A program made the translations under genes and the position numbers. A DNA stretch of 15,477 nucleotides from Rhodoferax sp. UBA6134 (GTDB taxonomy: Bacteria > Pseudomonadota > Gammaproteobacteria > Burkholderiales > Burkholderiaceae_C). The stretch's first letter is position 1. The number at the start of each line of letters is the position of its first letter. Below, one piece after another: positions 7,220-14,679 of the stretch. Location: the NCBI GenBank assembly GCA_002422455.1, contig DIVK01000061.1:1-15477 (forward strand), read 5' to 3'. The notes beneath the pieces were generated by a model. That model was not told the origin of the DNA. It searched no databases and saw only the letters and a program-made list of their open reading frames with translations.

Positions 7220-7591
7220 TCAGGTCCGATCAGACGACACAAAGCACACGGGGGACTCCCAAATCGCAAGTGCCACACAGCCGTCAGGGCTGGCGATACG
7301 GTGGCTTGAGCCGGGAAAACTCACCAGCAGGGTTCCGGCGCGGTACACCCCCCGCTCATCTTGCTGCGAGCCAGCCAGGATCTGGATGTATTCCATGCCT
7401 GCGTGTAGATGCTCCGGCACCGTCGCCCCGGAGGCATAACGCAGCAAGGCCAGCTTGGTATGACCCGCCGCGTCCTGGTGAAGCGGGCTGCGTTCTACTC
7501 CCGGTACCAGCGGCTCCCAGGCAAATTCGTCCAGCCGATGGGGAATCGTGGCAAGGTCAGTCAGGATGAGGTTGAAATCAGTCTTGTCCAT
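7220..7591 (-). CDS. ChrR-like cupin domain protein of unknown role
   Basis: 123-aa single-domain cupin resembling the C-terminal domain of ChrR-type proteins (WEPLVPGVE, then LHQD, then GATVPEHLHAGMEYIQILAGS and FPGSSHRIASPDGCV). His61, His63, Glu67 and His97 form the expected metal site. The N-terminal zinc/anti-sigma domain of true ChrR is absent, so it is not an anti-sigma factor by itself. ATG 7591 overlaps the end of the upstream hydrolase gene by 14 bp and has GGA 8 nt upstream. Its place between the second hydrolase and atzF suggests a role in the same pathway, such as a decarboxylase, a hydrolase or a sensor, but none is shown. It is not, to my knowledge, part of the characterised biuret pathway. 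Confidence 0.8.
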   Translation of the reverse strand: MDKTDFNLILTDLATIPHRLDEFAWEPLVPGVERSPLHQDAAGHTKLALLRYASGATVPEHLHAGMEYIQILAGSQQDERGVYRAGTLLVSFPGSSHRIASPDGCVALAIWESPVCFVSSDRT

Positions 7592-8255
7592 ACGCTTTTT
7601 CCAATCCTGCGAGAACCGGATCACTACCAGCAACCCAGCCCACGATGCCCCCTTGGGCTGTGATCATGTCAAGAGTGGCCGATTTGTATTCGGGAAAGTA
7701 GCTCTCCGTACCGTCCTCCACCAGCAGGCACTCGTAGCCACGATCGTTGGCTTCCCGCATGGTGGTCTGCACACACACTTCGGTAGTGACGCCGGTGAAT
7801 AGCAGATGAGTTACACCTAGTTGCTGCAGAATTTCCTGTAGCGGCGTGGCGTAGAACGCGCCTTTGCCAGGCTTGGTAATCTCAATCTCGCCCAATGCGG
7901 GCTTGAGTGCATCAATGATGGCATTGCCCGGTTCGCCGTCCACCAGCAACCGGCCCATGGGACCCCTATCGCCAATCTTCAGACTACCGTTGCCACGCAG
8001 TCGCTTGGATGGTGGGCAATCGGAAAGGTCGGGCCGGTGTGCCTCGCGCGTGTGAATCACTGGTAGCCCCAATCGGCGTGCCGTGGCCAGTAGTCTGGCG
8101 ATCGCCGACACGCAGGCCTGCAATTGATTGACATCGTTTCCCAGCGCATCGCCAAAACCGCCGGGCTCCACAAAATCCCGCTGCATGTCGATAATGATCA
8201 ACGCGGGGGGGTGCTCAGGCAGCGCATACGGGTAAGGTCGGGCGTTAATGGACAT
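7578..8255 (-). CDS. trtA: Isochorismatase-fold cysteine hydrolase, probable triuret hydrolase
   Basis: 225-aa cysteine hydrolase of the isochorismatase superfamily with the full triad: Asp23 (IIIDMQRDF), Lys128 (ITKPGKGAF) and Cys161 (GVTTEVCVQTTM). It also keeps Gln201 (AQGGIVGW), equivalent to the biuret-contacting Gln of BiuH. It is a clear paralogue of the BiuH in this operon but differs in the substrate loops (GSLKIGDRGPMGR against RIGAGIGDPGPCGR). In Herbaspirillum a BiuH-like paralogue, TrtA, converts triuret to carboxybiuret, which decarboxylates to biuret. Next to biuH and atzF that is the best reading, but it is inference from context. RutB-like ureidoacrylate or N-carbamoyl amide hydrolases are alternatives. 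ATG 8255 overlaps the ATPase stop by 11 bp with GAGG upstream. Confidence 0.8.
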   Translation of the reverse strand: MSINARPYPYALPEHPPALIIIDMQRDFVEPGGFGDALGNDVNQLQACVSAIARLLATARRLGLPVIHTREAHRPDLSDCPPSKRLRGNGSLKIGDRGPMGRLLVDGEPGNAIIDALKPALGEIEITKPGKGAFYATPLQEILQQLGVTHLLFTGVTTEVCVQTTMREANDRGYECLLVEDGTESYFPEYKSATLDMITAQGGIVGWVAGSDPVLAGLEKAYGQD

Positions 8256-9810
8256 GATTTGCCTCACGGTGATCAGGTTGTTGTTGCACACCCTCTATGT
8301 GTCCAGCCATGTGGCGCCCGATGACAATAGGATCGGCTTCATCGGGCGTGGTCTCAAAGACCAGCCGTCCGCCGGACATGACGCAGATGCGGTCAGCCAA
8401 TTCCAGAATTTCGTCAATATCTTCACTTACCAGCAGCACCGCTGCTCCCGCATTGCGGGCGGCCATGATGCGGGCATGAATCTCGGTCACGGCGGAAAAA
8501 TCGAGGCCAAAGCAGGGGTTGGCCACCACCAGTACATTGGGCTGTTCCCCCAGTTCACGGGCCAGGATGGCCCGCTGCACGTTGCCGCCCGAGAGGTCGC
8601 CAAGGGCCGTGCGGGTCTCCGGGGGATGCACCTTGAAATCCGCGATGGCATGCGCTGCAGCCGCCGCCATCATTCTCCGGCGCAGAAAACCATGCCAGTT
8701 GCAGGGCGGCTGATCGAAGTGGCGAAAGGCAAGGTTCTCCGCCACGCTCATGCGCGGCACGCCGGCATTGCGTAGCGGCTCCTCGGGCAGGCAGTGGAAG
8801 CGATGGCGCAGCAGATCGCGGCGCTGGCCTGTATAGGTTTCGCCCATGACCCGGACCTCGCCGCTCAACGACGGGCGTTGTCCGGCCAGTGTCTCCACCA
8901 GTTCGCGCTGACCGTTGCCGGATACGCCGGCAATGCCGACGATCTCGCCCGCTTTCACCCGTAACGACAGCCCATGGACTGCGCGCACGCCGCTGTCGTC
9001 CTCCGCGTCAAGTCCGATGATGTCCAGCTTCACCGGCTGCTCTGCCATCATCTTCCGGGCCAGGGCAGTGTGGGTGAATTCGCTGCCCACCATCATTTCC
9101 GCCAGTTCCTTGACGTCCACTTTCGCCACTCGGGTTGAGCCGGCGTGCTTGCCGCGGCGCAGTACCGTGACGTCATCGGCGTAGGCCATCACCTCCCGAA
9201 ACTTATGGGTGATGATCAGCACGCTCAAGCCGGCCTCGCGCGTCATATGCCGAATGCGCCCGAGCACATCGTCGGCCTCGTCGGGCGTGAGCACCGACGT
9301 GGGCTCGTCGAGAATCAGCACTTTCACGTCCAGCAGGAGTTGCTTGATGATCTCCAGTTTTTGTTTTTCGCCCGCCGCCAGATGGTTCACGGAGGCATCC
9401 AGAGGAAGCTGGAAGGGCATCTTGCGCATGCGCTCGTCTATGGTTTTTCGTTCTTGCTTCCAGTCGATCACCGCAGGCAGGTGAGGGCGGACCAGCACCA
9501 GGTTCTCCAGTACGCTCATGTTGGGGATCAGGGTGAAATGCTGGTAGACCATGCCGATGCCCAGATCGTGGGCGTCACGCGGATTGGCAATGACCTGCTG
9601 GCGCTCGCCTACCACCACCTCGCCCGCATCGGGGTTGTGGAAGCCGACGATGCACTTCACCAGAGTACTCTTGCCGGCACCGTTTTCGCCCAACAAGGCA
9701 TGAATGCTGCCTTGCCGGAGTTTCAGTGAAACTTGATCCAATGCCTGTAACTCAGCAAAGCGCTTGCTGACGTTGATGGCCTCCAGTGCCATGAAATTTG
9801 CAGCACTCAT
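8245..9810 (-). CDS. ABC transporter ATPase, double NBD, BMP/nucleoside type
   Basis: 521-aa protein with two nucleotide-binding domains, as in the YufO/NupO and sugar-transporter ATPases. Domain 1 has Walker A GENGAGKST (41-49), a signature variant LAAGEKQ and Walker B VLILDEPT. Domain 2 has the degenerate Walker A GVSGNGQREL, the signature LSGGNVQRA and an altered Walker B VLVVANPCFGLD. This asymmetry is normal for the class. It energises uptake with the two permeases and the BMP binding protein of the same operon. The start overlaps the biuH stop by 4 bp (ATGA) and the stop overlaps the next start, so it lies translationally coupled between the two ureide hydrolases. Confidence 0.92.
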   Translation of the reverse strand: MSAANFMALEAINVSKRFAELQALDQVSLKLRQGSIHALLGENGAGKSTLVKCIVGFHNPDAGEVVVGERQQVIANPRDAHDLGIGMVYQHFTLIPNMSVLENLVLVRPHLPAVIDWKQERKTIDERMRKMPFQLPLDASVNHLAAGEKQKLEIIKQLLLDVKVLILDEPTSVLTPDEADDVLGRIRHMTREAGLSVLIITHKFREVMAYADDVTVLRRGKHAGSTRVAKVDVKELAEMMVGSEFTHTALARKMMAEQPVKLDIIGLDAEDDSGVRAVHGLSLRVKAGEIVGIAGVSGNGQRELVETLAGQRPSLSGEVRVMGETYTGQRRDLLRHRFHCLPEEPLRNAGVPRMSVAENLAFRHFDQPPCNWHGFLRRRMMAAAAAHAIADFKVHPPETRTALGDLSGGNVQRAILARELGEQPNVLVVANPCFGLDFSAVTEIHARIMAARNAGAAVLLVSEDIDEILELADRICVMSGGRLVFETTPDEADPIVIGRHMAGHIEGVQQQPDHREANHVH

Positions 9811-10487
9811 CCCAGTGCCTCAAGCAGGTGGCAGGACGAAGCAACCGCGCCGAATACGCCGCCCTGCATTTGCACCATTTTCAGTGCCGCCAGATGGTTG
9901 GCCTGGTCGGTGGCGCCGCAGCAGTCTTCCAGCAGCAGGCATTCGAAGCCCATGTCATTGGCATCGCGCATGGTGGTGTGAACGCATACGTCGGTGGTAA
10001 TGCCGGTGATGATCAGGTTGCGGATGCCAGCTTTGTGCAGCAGCAGTTCCAGATCGGTGGCATAGAAGGAGCCTTTGCCGGGCTTGTCGATGATTGGCTC
10101 GCCCGGTAGAGGGACGAGCTCCGGGATGATCTCCCAGCCTGGCTCGCCGCGCACCAGTATCCTGCCGCAGGGACCCGGGTCGCCAATGCCGGCGCCGATA
10201 CGCTGACTGCGCCAGCGCTTGTTGTCAGGCAGATCGGAAAGATCCGGGCGGTGTCCTTCCCGGGTGTGGATCACCATCATGCCCTGGCTACGTGCTGCTG
10301 CCAGCACTCTGCCGATCGGCTTGATCGGGGCACGGGTCAGCGACAGGTCATAGCCCATGCGGTCTACATAACCGCCGGTGCCGCAGAAATCGGTCTGCAT
10401 GTCGATAATGATCAGCGCCGTATTCTCCGTGCGCAGGCTGCCGTCGTAGGGCCAGGGGTAGGGGTCGGCTGCAACGTACAGGCTCAT
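9807..10487 (-). CDS. biuH: Biuret hydrolase (isochorismatase-fold cysteine hydrolase)
   Basis: 226-aa biuret hydrolase that cleaves biuret to allophanate and ammonia. The sequence follows, nearly residue for residue as I recall it, the characterised BiuH of Rhizobium leguminosarum: ADPYPWPY, LIIIDMQTDFCG, HTREGHRPDL, KRWRSQRIGAGIGDPGPCGR, DKPGKGSF, TGITTDVCVHTTM, LLEDCCGATD and KMVQMQGGVFG. Catalytic Asp29, Lys135 and Cys168, plus substrate-contacting Gln208, sit at a constant offset of 7 from the published Asp36, Lys142, Cys175 and Gln215. ATG 10487 has GGAGG 8 nt upstream and follows the permease gene by 27 bp. Its product feeds AtzF at the end of the operon. Confidence 0.93.
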   Translation of the reverse strand: MSLYVAADPYPWPYDGSLRTENTALIIIDMQTDFCGTGGYVDRMGYDLSLTRAPIKPIGRVLAAARSQGMMVIHTREGHRPDLSDLPDNKRWRSQRIGAGIGDPGPCGRILVRGEPGWEIIPELVPLPGEPIIDKPGKGSFYATDLELLLHKAGIRNLIITGITTDVCVHTTMRDANDMGFECLLLEDCCGATDQANHLAALKMVQMQGGVFGAVASSCHLLEALG

Positions 10488-10514
10488 TGTGTTTCCTCCA
10501 TTGATTGGATTGGG

Positions 10515-11435
10515 TTAGCGAGCCGCCAGGGATCCGGGCATGCCGGAGCGCACTTTGGTCGAAGAGCTTGCAATCATCAGCACCAGGGTCAGCACATAAG
10601 GGGCTGCGTTGAACAGGTAGTAGCCCCAGGTCACCCCGACGGCCTGCAATGACGGCCCGAGGGCTCCCGCCCCGCCAAACAGCAGGGCGGCATACAGGCA
10701 GCGCATCGGATTCCAGCGTGCGAAGATCACCAGCGTCACCGCCATCAGCCCTTGGCCGCTTGATAAGCCTTCGCTCCAGCCACCCGGGTAGTACAGGGAC
10801 AGGAAGGCGCCCCCGACGCCGGCCAGAAAACCACCCGCCATGGTGGCCAGCATACGCACGCCGTTGACGTTGAGGCCCATGGAGCGGGCAGCGTCGTCGC
10901 TCTCGCCCACGGTGCGGATGGCCAGACCCCAGCGGGTGTTTCTGAAGAACCAGGCCATGGACGGCGTCAGGATCAGACCAATGACGAACAGGGCGTTGAC
11001 TTCCAGGGCAGCCCGTAGCGCCGGGTTGGCGCTCCAGGCGCCCAGGGACAAGGAGGGAAGGCGCGGCGCGCTGGGCTGGATCAGGGGCTTGCCCAGGAAG
11101 AAGGCCAGGCCGGTGCCGAGGATCATCAGGGCGATGCCCACGGCAATATCGTTCACCCGGGGTTGCTGGCACAGCAGGGCGTGAATGAATCCCAGTCCCA
11201 TGCCGGCGGCACCGGAAGCCAGCACACCCAGCCAGGGGGAGCCGCTGAGCCAGGCTACGCCATACCCGGCCATGGCGCCCATGACCAGATTGCCTTCAAG
11301 GCCGAGGTTGATGCGGCCGCTCTTTTCGGTCAGGCACTCGCCGAGGCTGACGAACAAGAAGGGAGTGCCCACCCGGATGGCTCCACCCAGCACGGCAATG
11401 ACGACGGTCACCCACTCAATCGCATTGCCACTCAT
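10515..11435 (-). CDS. ABC transporter permease, YufQ/NupQ-like
   Basis: 306-aa inner-membrane permease of the BMP-associated (nucleoside-type) ABC class. It has about eight hydrophobic segments and the family loop SGRINLGLEGNLVMGA at about residues 39-54. The cytoplasmic region GLAIRTVGESDDAARSMGLN (about 170-190) is the EAA-like coupling motif for the ATPase. ATG 11435 overlaps the stop of the companion permease gene by 4 bp. With the YufP-like permease it forms the channel for the solute delivered by the binding protein. The substrate is inferred from operon context to be a ureide such as triuret or biuret, although the family is better known for nucleosides. Confidence 0.9.
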   Translation of the reverse strand: MSGNAIEWVTVVIAVLGGAIRVGTPFLFVSLGECLTEKSGRINLGLEGNLVMGAMAGYGVAWLSGSPWLGVLASGAAGMGLGFIHALLCQQPRVNDIAVGIALMILGTGLAFFLGKPLIQPSAPRLPSLSLGAWSANPALRAALEVNALFVIGLILTPSMAWFFRNTRWGLAIRTVGESDDAARSMGLNVNGVRMLATMAGGFLAGVGGAFLSLYYPGGWSEGLSSGQGLMAVTLVIFARWNPMRCLYAALLFGGAGALGPSLQAVGVTWGYYLFNAAPYVLTLVLMIASSSTKVRSGMPGSLAAR

Positions 11436-12466
11436 GCCGCGCGCCCTCGCTGCTCGGCCAAGCGGGCAAAAACAGCTTCACTGCCCAGAAGAAGCATGAA
11501 AATAATGCCCTGCAGAACCAGACGGGTGGCATCCGGCAGGCCGTGGTCCCGCTGCATGAGGCCGCCGGCGGCACGAATGCCGCCGAAGAGGATGGCCACC
11601 GGGATGATGGCCAGGGGATGATGGCGGGCGGCGAAGGAGATGAGGATGCCTTCGTAGCCGTAATCAGCGTTCAGCGACGTGTTGGCGCGGCCATGCACGG
11701 CGGCCACTTCCACCATGCCTGCAAGGCCTGCCGCAGCGCCCCCTGTCATGCAGACCAGCACGGCAATGCGGCCCACCGGCAGACCTGAGAGTTTGGCGGC
11801 GCGTATATTGCCCCCCGCCATGTCGACCGCGAAGCCGAATACCATGCGCTTGTAAAGCACCCACAGCAGGAGACAAACGATGATCCCATAGCCGAATCCC
11901 CAGTGGATGGAAGACTCGCTCAGCGAGCCCAGCATGTGGGTTTCGCCGATGTGATGGGTGGAGGGCTTGTTGAGGGTTTCGGGATCACGCAACGGCCCGA
12001 CCACCAGGAAACTCAGGACGGCGATGCTGGTGTAGTTGAGCAGCAGGGAGCTGATGGTTTCGTTGACGTTGCGACTGTGGCGCAGCCAGCCCACTAGGCC
12101 GATGAGCAGGCCGCCCGCCAGCATGGCTGCCAGAGCCATGCCGGCCAGGGCGGCCCAGGGGTTGGCGTCGATCAGGGCCAGCCCGGTCAGTGCGGCCATC
12201 AAACCACCCGCTACAACCGCCCCTTCGCCACCGATCACAATTAATCCCAAGCGCGCCGGCAATGCGGTACACAGTGCCGTGAGCATGAGTGGCGCAGCGC
12301 TGGTGAGAGTGTTCTGCCAGGAAAACCAGGTACCGAAGGCACCCCGGTAAATCGAGTAATACACCGCTAGCACGTCCGCCCCGGCGAGGCCGACGAAGCC
12401 TCCGAACAGGACCAGGGACAGCACCAATGCGGTTAGCGGAATCAGAAAGGGGGCGAAAGGCAGCAT
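11432..12466 (-). CDS. ABC transporter permease, YufP/NupP-like
   Basis: 344-aa inner-membrane permease, partner of the following YufQ-like permease. It shows an N-terminal membrane anchor, the conserved ARLGLIVIGGEGAVVAGG segment, the LRHSRNVNETISSLLLNY motif characteristic of this permease family, and the coupling stretch GGNIRAAKLSGLPVGR. It starts 3 bp after the stop of the binding-protein gene and ends overlapping the next start. It carries solute across the inner membrane with energy from the double ATPase encoded further down the operon. Confidence 0.9.
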   Translation of the reverse strand: MLPFAPFLIPLTALVLSLVLFGGFVGLAGADVLAVYYSIYRGAFGTWFSWQNTLTSAAPLMLTALCTALPARLGLIVIGGEGAVVAGGLMAALTGLALIDANPWAALAGMALAAMLAGGLLIGLVGWLRHSRNVNETISSLLLNYTSIAVLSFLVVGPLRDPETLNKPSTHHIGETHMLGSLSESSIHWGFGYGIIVCLLLWVLYKRMVFGFAVDMAGGNIRAAKLSGLPVGRIAVLVCMTGGAAAGLAGMVEVAAVHGRANTSLNADYGYEGILISFAARHHPLAIIPVAILFGGIRAAGGLMQRDHGLPDATRLVLQGIIFMLLLGSEAVFARLAEQRGRAA

Positions 12467-12469
12467 GGT

Positions 12470-13606
12470 TCAGCCTTTGGTACGACCCACGACCCCTTCG
12501 ACCAGCCAGTCCATGTTTTCAAGCCAGATGTCGGTCTGCTCATACCCCTTGCCCTTTGGGATCACCTCTCGGCCCGTGTTGTCCTTGATCGGACCCTGGT
12601 AGACCACGAAGTTCCCTTTCATGAACCCGGCGCGCACCTTGTCGGCATGCGCCCTGGCCTTGGCGCTGACGACTTTGCCGTAAGGCGAACTCTTGACCAG
12701 GCCTTCCTTGATGCCGCCCCGAATCAGGTTGGGAATCTTGGCGCCTTTGGAAATCATGGTGGCATAGTCGAGGTAGACCTTGCTCCAGTTCCATTCCGCG
12801 CCGGTGAGAAAACCTTTGGGCGCCAGCCTGGACTGGTCGGCGTGGTAGCCACAGGAGTAGATGCCCCGCTTCTCTGCCGTTTCCACCACCACCTTGGGAC
12901 TGTCAACGTGACAAGTAAGCACATCCACCCCCCGGTCGATCAAGCTGTTGGCGGACTCGGCCTCCTTCACTGGATTGGCCCAGCCGCCGGTGAACACTAC
13001 CTGCACGGTGATATTGGGATTGACGCTGCGGGCCGCCATGGTGAAGCTGTTGATGTTGCGCAGCACCTGGGGGATGGGGATGGCCGCGATGTAACCCAAC
13101 TTGCCTGTTTTGCTCATGTGCCCGGCGACGATGCCGGAGATATAGACCGCCTCGTCGATGTAGCCGAAATAGCTGCCCACGTTCTTCGGGTGCTTGCTGG
13201 CCTCATAGAGGCCGCCGCAATGCAGAAACATGATATCGGGGTACTTGGGCGCAATCTTGAGAATGTGCGGATCGAAGTAACCAAACGAGGTCGGGAATAT
13301 CACTTGGGCGCCATCCAGGTTGACCATGCTTTCCATGGCCTTTTGCACCGCGATGGTCTCCGGCACGTTTTCCTGGTCCACCGTCTTGATCCACGACTGT
13401 TTGGCGATTGCCGACTTGCCCTCGAAATGGGCCTGGTTGTAGCCGTAGTCGTCGTGCGGACCGACATAGATGAATCCCATGGTCACCTTGTTGGCGGCGA
13501 GTGCCTGGCTGATGCCCTGCTTCCCGGCAAACCATCCGAGACCCAGCCCGGCCACGTTTTTGAGCATTGTGCGTCGGCCTTGGCCGATTGTTTTATCCTT
13601 GTTCAT
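12470..13606 (-). CDS. BMP-family ABC transporter substrate-binding protein
   Basis: 378-aa periplasmic binding protein of the BMP (basic membrane protein/PnrA-like) family. The N-terminus carries a twin-arginine-like motif GRRTMLK (residues 10-16) followed by a hydrophobic stretch and a probable cleavage after SQALA, suggesting Tat export. Mature-domain landmarks are MGFIYVGPHDDYGYNQAH, VIFPTSFGYFDP, GSYFGYIDEAVYISGIVAGH and GVDVLTCHVDSPKV, all typical of the family. ATG 13606 is chosen because GAGG lies 9 nt upstream; in-frame ATG 13621 lacks one. It follows the outer-membrane channel gene by 23 bp. Most studied relatives bind nucleosides; the enzymes of this operon point to a ureide ligand. 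Confidence 0.92.
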   Translation of the reverse strand: MNKDKTIGQGRRTMLKNVAGLGLGWFAGKQGISQALAANKVTMGFIYVGPHDDYGYNQAHFEGKSAIAKQSWIKTVDQENVPETIAVQKAMESMVNLDGAQVIFPTSFGYFDPHILKIAPKYPDIMFLHCGGLYEASKHPKNVGSYFGYIDEAVYISGIVAGHMSKTGKLGYIAAIPIPQVLRNINSFTMAARSVNPNITVQVVFTGGWANPVKEAESANSLIDRGVDVLTCHVDSPKVVVETAEKRGIYSCGYHADQSRLAPKGFLTGAEWNWSKVYLDYATMISKGAKIPNLIRGGIKEGLVKSSPYGKVVSAKARAHADKVRAGFMKGNFVVYQGPIKDNTGREVIPKGKGYEQTDIWLENMDWLVEGVVGRTKG

Positions 13607-13629
13607 TTCATTGGTCCTCATGGTTAATT

Positions 13630-14400
13630 TCACATCGTCCACTTGAGCATGACTTGGGGAACGTTCTCGTTAATCCCTTCGATTCCAAATTTATTGCGCC
13701 AAATCTGATACTCGATTCCAAGTTGAAGCGTACCTGGCGCCCCCACCCAATTGCCGACATCGACCAGCAGGCGCGGACCGGCAATCAGGTTGTTGGCCTT
13801 GGGTGCGCTACCGCCTTTTTCGCCCCATGCGTAGTCAACAAAACCTTCGAAGGCAAACTTCTGGCCACCCACCGCAAATGGCAGCAACCAGTCGACCGTA
13901 ACCTGGGCTCCGGCATCAGTTTGTTCGACCAGCCAGTCGCGCTCGCTTTTACGGTAGTACAAATTGATATCCGCAAAAGCGAACTTCGGCAGGTCGAGCG
14001 CCAGACCGACACCGATCAGTTTCGCGCGCAGACCCTCACCCATCTCCAGCGTACCCGCCAGCAAAACATCTTTCACAATGCCGAAAGACAAGTTTTTGCC
14101 GCTGATTTTTCCCAAACTCAGACGAGGTGAAAATTCCGCGTAGTAGCTGGTGCCCTTGGAGGCGGGATTGCTGACGTCCAGAAAGAAGAAGTTGTCGCCG
14201 TACTTCCAGCCGTTGGCATGTTCCATAGTCAGGATGGACATGGAACTGTCGCCAAGCTCATAGTTGTTGCCATGCAAGACCTGAACGTTGGTGGTACTCC
14301 AGTCGGAGGCCTGTGCCGGTGCAGCCATAAGCAAGCCTGCGCCGACGAAGCCGATGCTGAACATAATTGAAGCGAACTTGGAACGATACGGATTAGGCAT
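13630..14400 (-). CDS. Tsx/OmpK-like outer-membrane channel protein
   Basis: 256-aa outer-membrane protein of the nucleoside-specific channel (Tsx) family. Residues 1-31 are a signal peptide ending APAQA, followed by SDWSTTNVQVLHGNNYE; the motif EHANGWKYGDNFFFLDVSNP is diagnostic of this family. The rest alternates polar and aromatic residues as in a 12-strand barrel and ends MLKWTM. It is the first gene of the operon, with a perfect AAGGAGG ribosome site. Its position predicts that it admits the pathway's substrate (triuret, biuret or related ureide) through the outer membrane. That function is inferred; known family members pass nucleosides. Confidence 0.88.
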   Translation of the reverse strand: MPNPYRSKFASIMFSIGFVGAGLLMAAPAQASDWSTTNVQVLHGNNYELGDSSMSILTMEHANGWKYGDNFFFLDVSNPASKGTSYYAEFSPRLSLGKISGKNLSFGIVKDVLLAGTLEMGEGLRAKLIGVGLALDLPKFAFADINLYYRKSERDWLVEQTDAGAQVTVDWLLPFAVGGQKFAFEGFVDYAWGEKGGSAPKANNLIAGPRLLVDVGNWVGAPGTLQLGIEYQIWRNKFGIEGINENVPQVMLKWTM

Positions 14401-14404
14401 ATAA

Positions 14405-14411
14405 CCTCCTT
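14405..14411 (-). promoter_or_regulatory. Shine-Dalgarno of the Tsx-like gene
   Basis: AAGGAGG, 4 nt before ATG 14400, is a perfect anti-16S match. It fixes the start of the first operon gene. Confidence 0.8.
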
Positions 14412-14450
14412 GGATAGACCTTCATGAATGGGTACGTCGCTGTACACAAC

Positions 14451-14476
14451 ATAAACAACGATGCATACAACAATGC
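14451..14476 (-). repeat. Tandem imperfect repeats in the operon leader
   Basis: On the minus strand GCATTGTTGTAT (14476-14465) is followed directly by GCATCGTTGTTTAT (14464-14451). A palindromic TGTACA lies just downstream at 14441-14446. They fall at or immediately after the predicted transcription start and could be an operator, for example for the GntR regulator, but no binding is shown. Confidence 0.45.
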
Positions 14477-14480
14477 ATAT

Positions 14481-14496
14481 TGCAAAGTGCATGCCA
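14481..14496 (-). promoter_or_regulatory. Sigma-54 (RpoN) -24/-12 promoter of the ureide operon
   Basis: The minus strand reads TGGCATGCACTTTGCA. Against the sigma-54 consensus TGGCACG-N4-TTGCW it has one mismatch, with the invariant GG and GC at correct spacing. Transcription should begin near 14470, leaving a leader of about 70 nt before ATG 14400. A sigma-54 promoter needs an activator, fitting the upstream IHF-like and NtrC-like sites. It places the whole operon under nitrogen control. Confidence 0.75.
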
Positions 14497-14581
14497 TGTT
14501 CCAAGGAGATATTTCCGGGAGGAAATTTTTTGCCAAAGGGATGCAGATTTATTCGCTTTCTCCAAAGCGGATATTAAGGAA

Positions 14582-14594
14582 AATCAACAACTTG
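14582..14594 (+). promoter_or_regulatory. IHF consensus site
   Basis: AATCAACAACTTG matches WATCAANNNNTTR at every defined position. It lies between the sigma-54 promoter and the NtrC-like dyad, where IHF bending normally brings enhancer and polymerase together. Confidence 0.55.
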
Positions 14595-14679
14595 AAAGAG
14601 TTTTTGATAAAACCGTTTTAAGTCGGGGCGTTAAAAATTTCTTTCATAACAACATGTCGCGGGGTGTTTTTGGCAGTAA

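Noticed and set aside
7578..8255. RutB-type ureidoacrylate hydrolase
   Set aside because: No other rut genes are present. Closeness to BiuH motifs and the atzF context favour a triuret hydrolase, though this is not excluded.
8245..9810. Second ATPase domain broken because Walker motifs are degenerate
   Set aside because: Degenerate Walker A (GVSGNGQREL) and ANPxxGLD in domain 2 are normal for the double-NBD ATPases of this transporter class.
12647..13627. 326-codon open frame on the + strand
   Set aside because: It is antisense to the BMP-family binding protein gene and shows no family motif.
8245..14400. Reading the transporter and channel as a nucleoside uptake and catabolism locus
   Set aside because: The transport families suggest it, but no nucleosidase, phosphorylase or deaminase is present, while BiuH and AtzF are specific to ureide breakdown.
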